Source of the DNA: Anas platyrhynchos
Lineage: Eukaryota > Chordata > Aves > Anseriformes > Anatidae
Assembly (NCBI RefSeq): GCF_047663525.1
Contig: NC_092589.1
Location: forward strand, 24,425,001 to 24,489,000
Length of the DNA: 64,000 bases
Direction: 5' to 3'
The position numbers and the translations under genes were made by a program. Below the pieces are notes generated by a model that saw only the letters and a list, made by a program, of their open reading frames with translations, ran no database searches and was not told the origin of the DNA. How positions within the stretch are numbered: position 1 is the stretch's first letter; the number at the start of each line of letters is the position of its first letter. This document shows positions 51,957 to 61,400 of the stretch, in pieces.

Positions 51957-53110
51957 ATGTTCATAGAATGACTGTTCATATCCTCAGTTGGAAAGAACCT
52001 GTAATGATCATCAAGTCCAACTCCTGATTCCACACAGGACTGCCCCAAAATCAGACCCTGTGTCTGAGAGCGTTGTCCAAAGGCTTCTTGAACTCCAGCA
52101 GGCTTCAGGCTGTGACCACTGCCTTGGGCAGCCTGTCCCAGTGCCCGACCACCCTCTAGGTGCAGAACCTTTCCCTAACCCCCAGCCTGACCCTCCCCTG
52201 TCCCAGCTCCATGCTGTTCCCTCAGGTCCTGCCTCTTTCCCTGGAGAGAAGAGATCCTGTACCTGTACCAACAAGTTACCATTGAGGTGTTTTAGGAATC
52301 TCCTGGAGCTGTTTGTATCATCTGTGTGGAATTTCCAGTTCGTGTCTGGCAACTTGAAGCCACCTCTAATGACAAGGGTGGATGATCCCTTGAAATATTT
52401 CATCAGTGTCATCATCCTGGCTGGATGGCCTACAGCAGACTCCCACAACACCATCCCCTTTATTTGCTTGTCCCTTAATCCCTACCCAGAGGCTCTCAGC
52501 TGTGTCGTTGCCAACTGCCAGCTCCATGCAGCCCAACCCTGCTGAAGAGCCCGTAGCCACCCATCGTGACACCACCACAAGACTCGTCCCATTAGGTTTC
52601 GCTTATGCCAATGGTGACACAGCTCTGGGACTGAGTCAAGGCTTCAAGCTGCTCTTGCTTGTTCCTGATACTGCATGCAGTGGTGTAGCAATATTTGAAA
52701 TATGCTTTGTTGCACTTCATGGCGCAGACTGAAGGATTTCAATGGCACATGTTCCCTCAGATTTCTGTGTGCTGTCCCATAGCCGATCACCGGTGGGCCT
52801 CGCTTTATCCCTTCCCTCCTTTAAAAAATCTCTACCCTTCAGCCTTGCGAACTCCTACGCAAAAATCCTTTTTCCCGTCTGAGAAAGGTGCAACCTATCA
52901 GGTACCAGCAGGCCTGGTGTTGTGTAAACCATCCCATGACTGAGAACCCAAACTTCTGCTGGTGGCACCAGCCCTGCAGCCCCGTGTCGATCAGCGGGGG
53001 CTGCCCGTGCCTTTCAATGTTGTTCCCTGCTACTGGAAGGACAGAGGCAAATACTACCTCTGCCTTTAACCAATTGTCCCAAAGCACTGAAATCCCTCTT
53101 GATAGCCCTT
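51957..53110 (-). mobile_element. CR1-type LINE remnant with endonuclease fragment and 3' end, reverse transcriptase missing
   Basis: The plus strand opens with the reverse complement of a CR1 3' end (TTCATAGAATGACTG...CAGTTGGAAAGAACC) and the conserved block on to about 52260. Immediately beyond, on the minus strand, ORF2 endonuclease-like sequence reads VVGVCCRPSSQDDDTDEIF and TLVIRGGFKLPDTNWKF, then NSSRRFLKHLNGN, corresponding to the VGVYYRPPDQ / LMGDFN-PDI-W / RRFL blocks of avian jockey/CR1-clade LINEs. The RT expected between the two is absent, so this is an internally deleted or composite copy. The catalytic-loop GDFN reads GGFK. The part from 52600 to 53110 is probably the same element but is assigned more weakly. 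Confidence 0.7.
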
Positions 53111-53705
53111 GCTCAAGTCTCTAGACAACCAAAATTAGTAAAAATATATATAACAAATAGACCAAAAGAAGCATGTTCTTAAACAAATCAATGTTAAGAT
53201 CTTCTGATGCCTGTCAGCTGTGTTTGTCACCCTTTCTCTGCCCTTTTGAAGGGCAGTGAAATTACATTTTCTGAGATTCTGACTTGTCTCTATGATTCAG
53301 AGTTTGGTCTTCTTGATTTTTTTAGAACGTTCTTATTTTGAAATTCATCTGACTCACCTTAAATGAAGGAAAAAAAAGGGGAAAAAAAAAAAAAGCTGAG
53401 TCTCTCAAGCAATGCAGGAGCCTGTAGGTGATGTAGATCATTAGAGCTGCTCAAAAGCAGCTGTACACAAGATTGTTCCTGCCCGTCTAGTGTTAGTCTT
53501 GAGCTCTTTGAGTCTTCATTTTCAAGACTGCTTTGCCTGGGATGCTGTGTAATTTCGAGGGAAGGTGGCATCGAGAAGAGAGAGACTTGTACCTTCCGTA
53601 TCTACTGTACTAGAACAGTGCTCGTGATGGCTATCTTTTGGTGAGCAGGAGAAGGATATTACCTTACAAAACAATTAGAGGAACAACGAAGATGGAGACA
53701 ATTAA

Positions 53706-53803
53706 GACCTCAAAGAAGCAAAATCTCCAAGGAGGATCATTTATTTTGCAAATAGTGATACCATGGAAGAGTACAGCATGGAAGAGGAAGAAGAGGAGCA
53801 GCA
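53706..53803 (+). pseudogene. FAM177B: FAM177B-like remnant exon with the MEEYS motif
   Basis: In the frame set by CCA at 53727 the segment reads D-L-K-E-A-K-S then PRRIIYFANSDTMEEYSMEE and EEEEQ, ending at donor CAGCA|GTAAGC in phase 2. A TAA at 53703-53705 bounds the frame on the left, so the true acceptor should lie between there and 53727; no good pyrimidine tract precedes it. Confidence 0.82.
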
Positions 53804-54332
53804 GTAAGCCTGTTGACATGATGAGCTCGTTATTTTTCTTTGGGGCTCCAGCAGGAAAAACAGGAAGAAGGCAACGCAGCTTGGATGAAACACTTTCCAA
53901 AGACTCACCAACTATCTATCTACATCTGTATATTCAGAACTTTCACGTTTTGTCCTGGTCTTGGAAGTGATTCAAGCAGCTTTACTCCTGCAAGAGCCTC
54001 CAAGTGATGCATCTCTGAGACAAATCTTTCCAAGTAGCTATTTTCTCCAGGTGGCTGTTGCATATCTCGACTATCCTAATGAAATCTACTTTTCATGGTG
54101 GAATTCTGTGAAGCAAATAATTTTCTAGCTGAATCTAGCCATGGATAATGGCTTGTGAGGTTTTTCAAATCAATTATCACATTAACAGGCTTTCTTTGCA
54201 AAGTGGCACATTACTTCATATTAAAATCTGAGTGGTACAAGACAATGTTTAGTGCAACTTCATGGATGAGCTTGTCTTTAGGTTTAAAATGAAAGATTTA
54301 TTCTTGTTTCTGCTCTGTATTTCATGTTCTCC

Positions 54333-54387
54333 TGGGGGCTGTATCTCCAGTTTTGGGCAGTTTGAATTGCAACTGCTTAATTTCCTA
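54333..54387 (+). pseudogene. FAM177B: FAM177B-like remnant exon with two in-frame stops
   Basis: W-G-L-Y-L-Q-F-W-A-V-*-I-A-T-A-*-F-P aligns without gaps to the WGPYLRFWAGRIAS... segment of human FAM177B. The TGA falls at an Arg position (CGA to TGA is a one-step CpG transition) and the TAA at a Ser position (one step from TCA). The D-P-S-K-L residues expected upstream and the acceptor are not recognisable. Donor A|GTATGT is intact, and the (TTCTC)n tract starts 8 bases later. Confidence 0.8.
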
Positions 54388-54395
54388 GTATGTTA

Positions 54396-54557
54396 TCTCT
54401 TCTCTTCTCTTCTCTTCTCTTCTCTTCTCTTCTCTTCTCTTCTCTTCTCTTCTCTTCTCTTCTCTTCTCTTCTCTTCTCTTCTCTTCTCTTCTCTTCTCT
54501 TCTCTTCTCTTCTCTTCTCTTCTCTTCTCTTCTCTTCTCTTCTCTTCTCTTCTCTTC
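54396..54557. repeat. (TTCTC)n pentanucleotide microsatellite
   Basis: 162 bases of pure TTCTC repeat, about 32 units with no interruption, in the old FAM177B intron. The strict purine/pyrimidine asymmetry makes it a triplex-prone tract. Confidence 0.97.
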
Positions 54558-55059
54558 ATCACTTGACTGTGATTATTGGTATTATCTCAAGGGATTATCA
54601 CCAGAGTTTTAAATGCTTGAAGGTTTTTAAAATTATTTTGTTTCAGTCAGATTATATAAACTATTGACAATGAAATATTCAGACCAGATTGCTTGGTATC
54701 AACGTATTGGTCTTTTCAGAAGGACACATTTTACAGTAGCCGGAAAGGAGCTGTCCCTGTTTTGGGGAACCTAGAGGCAGCCTTAGTGCAAGTAAAAGAG
54801 CAATTTGAAAATAATGGCAGAAACTGATTATCACACAGGTAGGTAACAACCAGAATACAGTACATTAAGTATGCTGTGAATTTTGTGCCAATTAGAACAA
54901 TGTGGCAGAAAGGACTTGCAGAAGAACCAGAACGGGTTGATTCTAATTAAGGATGGGCCATTTTGTCTGGCTCTTGCCCCAAAACAGATGGAGTCATTCT
55001 TGACAGGCTTGTCAAATTTATTCTCAGAGACTTCTAGTCATGGTTACTGCATCAGCTCC

Positions 55060-55440
55060 CTAGGTAATTGATTCTAGTGGTTTTAAATTATTTCATTAAA
55101 ATTCTTTCCTCATGCAATGTAGACTATGCCATCTGCATTTCAAGTTTCTCTCTTGCCCTATCAACAAATTATCCTTTTGTCTTTCAGGATCTTTTCCCGT
55201 ATTTGACTGTTACCATGCCTCCTTTTCGATCTGTAGACTAAACAACACCATGCCTTTGCATCTTTCTGCCTTGGTTTTATTTCCAGAGATATTTACTCAT
55301 TCTTACTGCTGTCCTCTGGACTTTCTCTAATTTGTCCACGTGCTTTTCAAGTGTTGTCATGCCCCAAACAGAACAGAAGCCTCCAGCTGGGGCTCACCAA
55401 GACGGAGTAGTACATAACTGCTACCTAAGCAGCTGTTTCC
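55060..55440 (-). mobile_element. Old CR1/L3-like LINE fragment
   Basis: CCCCAAACAGAACAGAAGCC, CAGCTGGGGCTCACCAAGAC and GGAGTAGTACATAAC match the reverse-strand CR1 block usually read as CCCCAAAACTGGACACAG... / GGGGCCTCACCAAGGCAGAGTA. Highly diverged; edges uncertain. Confidence 0.65.
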
Positions 55441-56947
55441 CATCTTGTCTGAGTGCAGAACCCTGAAATAATTTCCTTACATCCTGTGGCGTTTTTTTTT
55501 TCTTCCCAGTATATTTTGCAGATATTCTTTTGCATTGTATTCCTATTTTCCACAATGCTCTCAATTGTTTGCAAAAATATATTCATATATTCATAGATAT
55601 ATCCATTACATCAAACCATCCACTAATGGATGTACTAAGTATAGTCAGAGCCTTGCTGTCTGTCCCTCTGTGCTGGCAGTGAAATATTGGTAACTAATCC
55701 CTGTATGCTCTTTCACTGCAAAGCAACTTTTCTAGGAAAAATCAGACCCATGGCTGACCTTTTTTATTCGAAGCAACATGAAGCTATTTACTGCTGTTCC
55801 TTCCTCTAATGTTCAATACACTTTGTGCTATAGTGATTTTTTAAATAAGCACCACATTGCTAAATATAGCATTATGACAGCTGCATAGATAAATTATTGT
55901 TTATTACTATTTAATGCATTAATTATAAATTAAAATGATTTACATTACAGTTAAACAGCATAAAGCAGCTTAAAATGGCAAAATAAGTCATGCAAAGAAG
56001 TATGAATAGCTGTATGGACCCTGAATTCAGTCCTCTGGCCTTATGCAGCATAACAGGCTTTAATTCATACTCCACTTTTTTTCCAGAGGACCACTGCCTG
56101 ACTTTTTGCAGCTAATAGTTACCCGCTCGAGAGCGTGGTGTATTTTAAGTGTCTTTTACACATCTGTGCAGACCTCTTTTATTTGCTGTGTAATGCTGAA
56201 ATGCTGTACAGAATAGGGACCTGTCCATCTCCCCTGGGGTTCTCAAGGAGCAGTGGCACATAAGTAACTGCATTCTCTGCAAATGTACATTTTACAGTAC
56301 AAACACAGAAGTCAAAATTGTCCATAGTCAGCTAACTCAGAGTACCCGGCTAGAAATATCATGGGACATTTAGTATTTTGCACCGTGGATTATATTCCTA
56401 TTGTGTGCTTCTGTAGTGGCTATGAAGGGTCAACACTGCTGCCAAAGGACTACAATTATGTCAAGCCAGAGCCTGGCAGGCACACATCAAGCAAACTATG
56501 AACTGTCAAAGTTGACGTGGGGATTAAATGGGAGGCTGCCATCGTGTCTGACTCACTGTGTCACCCGCAAGCTGCCTCTGCTATAAAAACATCTTTTCTT
56601 CCTCCTTGCTCCTCTGTCTTCTGTTTCATTCACGTCTTCTAGGCTCTCCATGATCAAGGGTGGGGTTCCTATGGACAGCATCATTACTCACCCCGCAGTG
56701 CTGACCCGCTCCAAAGGCAGGTTCTGCTAACTCCAACTGATAAGGAGGCGTGACTCATGGGGGAAAATGATGCATGATCACAGGATACACAGCTCCTTTT
56801 CCATTAGTCAATGTAAGTAGGGGATTTAATGAAAAAATGCAATGAAAAGAAACTCTGAAACTTGTCCTAAATTTGAACTCTGCCACTCGTCTTTCTTTTA
56901 ACTAAGTTCACTCTAAGGTTGTACTTTCACATAGTTTAAGTATACTG

Positions 56948-57094
56948 AAAAAATAAAAGAAGAGGAGAAAGAAGAAGAAGAAGAGAAGAAAATTAAAAAA
57001 AGGAAAAAGAGAAAGAAAGAAAAAAAAAAGAAGGAAAAAATAAAGAAGAAATAGAAATAGAAAGAAAAAAAAAAAAAAAAAAGAAAAGGAAAAA
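56948..57094. repeat. Long polypurine (GA/A-rich) tract
   Basis: About 147 bases that are almost entirely purine, with GAA and GAAA units and an A18 run near 57066. It produces spurious Phe/Leu-rich reading frames on the minus strand. Confidence 0.9.
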
Positions 57095-58332
57095 GTACTT
57101 CTATGGATTGCCCTATGTCCCTTCCACACATGAATCTTCTCTACAGCTTTGCGTGTTTGGATCCTGGGCAAACATTCCCAGGAACAGCAAAAGCTGGATC
57201 TATGACCCTCTCTGTTCAATCTCAAGGCTCTGAAACACTCTAGTTCCTCTGTGGTTTATAGCAGTGAAACAAACAAAGAATCGTTTTAACATGGACTAGA
57301 GAAAAACCATTATTTCACTCCTACCCGTGTTTTCAAACATTTGGAAGTCCCTTTCTTCTCCATGTGGCACAAAATACATCAGCACTAACAACAGATTATC
57401 AGCGACTGGAAATAAAGTTTCTGATAAGTACGTGACATTAATTACTGTATTGCAATCAGTGTGACCTATGGGGTATATTAATTAGGAGGTAGTCAGCCAG
57501 TTGGGTTTGAGCTAACTCTGCTGCAGGTTTACAAAAAGCAATTGAGCATTTGAGACTGGACCGAGATAACTGGATGGAGAACAGGGTGCAAATACAAAAA
57601 AGGTGCAAGGAGCAGTGAAACAGGAGAAACCGGCCCAGGGCCAGGAACCGAGGGCATAAAGTAAAATAAAATGGGTCATAATAACAACTGCTGCCAAGAA
57701 CATTGTCTCAGAGAGCTGGCACCCGGACAACGAAGCAGTGCTGCCAGAGGTTTATTCCAGGCTGTGTTTGTCAGCTCGCTGCAGGCAGGGCAGCGCTGCG
57801 CCTGACAAGGTGGGGCCTGGAAGCAGTTGCAAGGAGTTCATTTTCTTTGGAGATCAGCAGCTTCCAGAAACATTAAAGATGTCAGTTCAATTTTTTATCC
57901 CCTCCGCAGAGGAAGGCGGATGTATGTAAGGAGGTAGAAGTGGTTAATTGCTCTGAGGTTGTACCAAGGTCCTGTAATGAATTAAACTGAGATGAGTTTA
58001 ATTGAAACATGGTGTGGAAGAAATTTTTTAGACAGCAAACGGAGTAAGTGAGATATGGCTCTCCCAGAAACGCTGGCCAGCCATTTGGAAAAAAACTTTA
58101 AGGGCTGGGTTATGAAGGAGATAAGTAAGGGGGAGACTCTCAAGCAGTCAAGGAGGAGGTTTCCACTAAGTAAATGAACTGTGCCCTGTGTCAGCTTGTC
58201 TGCTGATCCTTTATGCTCATATGGATGATTGCTTCGTATCATTAACTGCCATCAGATGAAATGCCCATTGCCAAAAGCCCTTGAGTATGAAGATGATGTT
58301 CCAGTTGTTATTTCTTTTGTGTGTCTTTTCAG

Positions 58333-58432
58333 CTTGTGGTTTGCTTGGAGGAATGCTTGCCATGCTATTTGGATTCAATGAACCTAAATACAAATCTGCA
58401 ACAATAGCGGAACACTACAGGGCCTGAAGGAG
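58333..58432 (+). pseudogene. FAM177B: FAM177B-like remnant exon with the FLG/PKY block
   Basis: Acceptor GTGTCTTTTCAG and donor GGAG|GTAAAT are both good. The open frame reads CGLLGGMLAMLFGFNEPKYK then SATIAEHYRA and TGA at 58425-58427, five bases before the donor. Identities to the family include C, L-G-G, F-G, P-K-Y and the E-[HY]-Y-R end. The TGA may be a third lesion or a shortened C terminus. Confidence 0.82.
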
Positions 58433-61400
58433 GTAAATGAGACCTGTATCTCAGGAGGATGGAGAGGATGCACTTTACTTTACTCCTATGATTTATGCCA
58501 CATGAGATATTAAAAAGTGGTTTCAGCCCTAAACAATTTACTGTTGGAGCAAATTTGGTTCTGTAAAACTTTTCACTCTTTCACTTAAAGCTCTTTGAAA
58601 GCTTTAGGAGAGTCTTGAGCATGATTATTAGTTTGTGTCCTATGACATGCACCGATCCTCTCATATGGTATGCTCTGCAGTTACTGTATTTATACTTGAT
58701 TTTGACTGTAAATGATACATGACATTGAATGAGTAAGAAGTCAACACAGCCTTAGGGGGTTTTATTCCCCAGATCGATGAGGCAGGGGTGTATGGCAAAA
58801 GTGATGCTGGTGTGTAGTCACATTGTTCATTTTAGTGTCACTTTCTGGTAGCAGAATCAGAAATCAACACTGCTCTGAGCTTTGGGGAAAAATATTGGCC
58901 CTATTTTTGGGACTAGAGTCAGGGTATTGTGTTAGCAGTATCTCATGAGGAAAAATCTAAAGAAATAGAGAAGCACCTTAGAAAACTTGGTCTAAGCAGA
59001 AAGGTCTCTTGGGAATGTGGGCGATACAAAAACACTCCCCTAAAAAAGTAAATTACAAAATGTTTTTCTTTTGCTGTCACCAACTCACGGAAAGCCTCTG
59101 TGAGTGTGATAGCTCTGTTGTAACACTCCAACACTCCTGGTTCTGTTAGTGCTTTTGGCTCTTGGATAATCCAGCTGAATAAAGTACCACAACGCTAATT
59201 ATCCCTTCACTAATTCTTGCCAGGAACAAAATAACCTGCCCTGCTTTGTTATGCTGAGAGACTGGTTATTGACTGCCATGCTAATGGTGATATTACTGCA
59301 CATTTAGTTCATCAAAGACCTGTCCCAGTGTTTCTTAAGGAAATGCTGTGCAGTTGATCATCCAGGTGAAAAATTGTCTCTAAGGATGGATGAAAATCGT
59401 GATGGAGTTGAGTTTTTCCAACAGTAACATTCTGTACAAGAGACAGGTTTGTTTTAACACGGGGGAATAGAAGCTTATGGCTTTGTCATTTTAAGATTGT
59501 TTTGCATTGCTGAGGGCTGGATTTTAATTTTGGAAATGAATTAGGCATGAGCTCTTGCACTTTAGGGGCAACACAGCTTCCCCTGAGGTCTGAATTGCCA
59601 GCTTGTGCCAGTTTGTTCTTTTAAAATGAATGTCTGCTTTGAAAAGGGGAAACTGTAAAAAAAGGCAATGTGCTTTTCCAAATTTTGGGTGTGATATAGC
59701 AGAATTTTAAAAGGAGATCTCAGCTCCACTAATACTTCCTGTGATCTTCCGCTTGAGTTTGATACTCATTAATCAAATGCTACTCTAAGTTCTCTGTGAC
59801 TGTCTTTAATTTTAATATTTGATACACAAATGTATTAAATTACCTTTTATCAGGCTTGGATAGGGAAGGGAGTAACCTGAGAGCAGAAAGGCAACAGAGA
59901 AGGCTTTGCAGAAACCTCTAGCCTGAGAGAAACCTGAGCCAGAGGAGAATCCAGGTCTCCGTAGGAGACTCCATCTCTGCCATTGATTTCTTGCAATTTT
60001 TTGCTGCTGAAAAAAATAAATAAATCCATTTCTAAAACCTAATAGCAGATTAGCAGTTGATGTTTTCATATTGTTGCTTTTCAAGGTTTGTTTTAAATAC
60101 TTTTTGCAGCTTCTGGCATTGCAAATGTCTCGGTGTTACTTCACCATGTGAGCTACAGCCTTAAATCAGCTGCAATATGTATGTACGTAGTCGAGCCTCT
60201 GCTCTCAAGGTAACTGGAAGCACGGAGACAGCTAGCATCAGTCAGTGCTCCAGATATAAGATACCAAAGCTAATTACCTTTTATCTAATGAATGTTTTAC
60301 TCTTTTATCTTCAGGAACACAGATATAGTGGAGAGACTTGTGAGAGAAATGACATGGTGAAAAAAGCCACCTTGGGTGCAGGGTGTTGAATATGGGTCAG
60401 TTAAGGATACAGTGGATTTTGCTCAAAGTGCTTTTGCAAATGTTGATGAGGTTTCAGAACATGACCTGTGAAGTTTCTTGACTACTAAATATCGAACGTT
60501 GCCATTATAACATGTCTCTGATTAAAGAAATGTACAGGCTAATAATGAATCATTAGCAGGCCGTGGCATAACACATCTCCTCCCTTGGCCATTTGCTTCC
60601 TATTTAACTGATCTTGGACCTGTCATTAGTTGATACTTGTGAATATGGAAAACTTACTCCGTGGGACAGTACGGTGCATTTCAATATCCTGGTACACCTA
60701 AATCAGCCTGCAAAGTCCATCCTGCTTGGTTCTGGGCTGCTGAAGATTTTTTCTCATTCATCAGAGTAACAGAATGAAAAACAAAACAAAACAACGAAAC
60801 CTTTAGCTGACTGAAAACATGTAAAATTTACCTTCTAAAATATTCAGTAAAGGAAGTGGTTAAACAGTAATGATCATGATTTCATGAATTCTTGCTTCCG
60901 TATTTTCTCTAGAAGCTAAAACCTCAGTCGGTATTCATAAGGAATTGGCTTTATAGGTCAACCAACCTAATAAAAGAATATCCTTATTCTAGCTGATGTG
61001 CTGCTTCACTCAGCTCCTTATGAGATATGGAGGGAGTATTGTCCTGAGCTACTCTGCCTTGAACTTTTTCAATGACTCTCATGTGTTAAGAAAGTGAGAA
61101 GCACATCTGGAAGAGTGAATTATGTAAAGCGCTCTGCAGGATGAGTTTTCTGGGCAATACTTTGAGTAGATTTCTAAATTATGTTTTTCCCTGACATATT
61201 CATGGCGTTTGAGACAAAGTTTGGTTCTGCATGGGCCTGTGTGGTTTCTGGCTGGCTACACATAATATAAAATTCACCAGTTGCTGGGTTGTCAGCTGAG
61301 AATGAAAATCAGTGCTGCTCTGTTGTACCTGCCAACCTTTTAATTCTCATTTGTTTTAAAAGGCTCAGACTGAGCGCAATGGTTTACAGCATGAAGGTTT

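Larger units (their letters stand above)
50046..53700. other. Intergenic region downstream of BROX
   Basis: No intact gene. Contains the 25-bp tandem repeat, a CR1-type LINE remnant (51957-53110) and an A-rich tract at 53370-53395. The longer open frames near 52-52.5 kb come from the LINE. Confidence 0.75.
53706..58432 (+). pseudogene. FAM177B: FAM177B-like gene remnant (unitary pseudogene candidate)
   Basis: Three exon remnants in order on the plus strand preserve the FAM177 core. 53706-53803 reads PRRIIYFANSDTMEEYSMEE plus poly-Glu (family: P[RK]RIIHF...MEEYST + acidic). 54333-54387 reads WGLYLQFWAV-stop-IATA-stop-FP (family: WGPYL-FW...). 58333-58432 reads TCGLLGGMLAMLFGFNEPKY then AEHYRA-stop (family: [TV]C[ED]FLG...PKYQY...EYYR). 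The exon 3 donor (phase 1, A|GTATGT) and exon 4 acceptor (TTTTCAG|CT) still join to give ACT-TGT, matching the family's T-C. Position between BROX and the expected DISP1 equals human FAM177B. In-frame TGA (54363) and TAA (54378) disable exon 3, so a normal protein cannot be made. FAM177 function is poorly known. Exon 1 and later exons were not found. Confidence 0.82.

Noticed and set aside
51988-52545. 185-codon open frame on the plus strand
   Set aside because: Antisense of the CR1-type LINE remnant, whose endonuclease motifs are on the minus strand.
54262-54612. Open frame with (FSSLL)n repeats, and its antisense (REEKR)n frame
   Set aside because: Direct translations of the (TTCTC)n microsatellite, not proteins.
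56505-56522. SKLTWG in an open frame, resembling the DP[ST]KL[TS]WGPYL motif of FAM177
   Set aside because: The residues after it (LNGRLPSC) do not match the family, and a gap-free, splice-compatible match to the WGPYL segment exists at 54333. Probably chance.
56908-57225. Phe/Leu-rich membrane-like frame on the minus strand
   Set aside because: Translation of the polypurine tract; the apparent hydrophobicity is a composition artefact.
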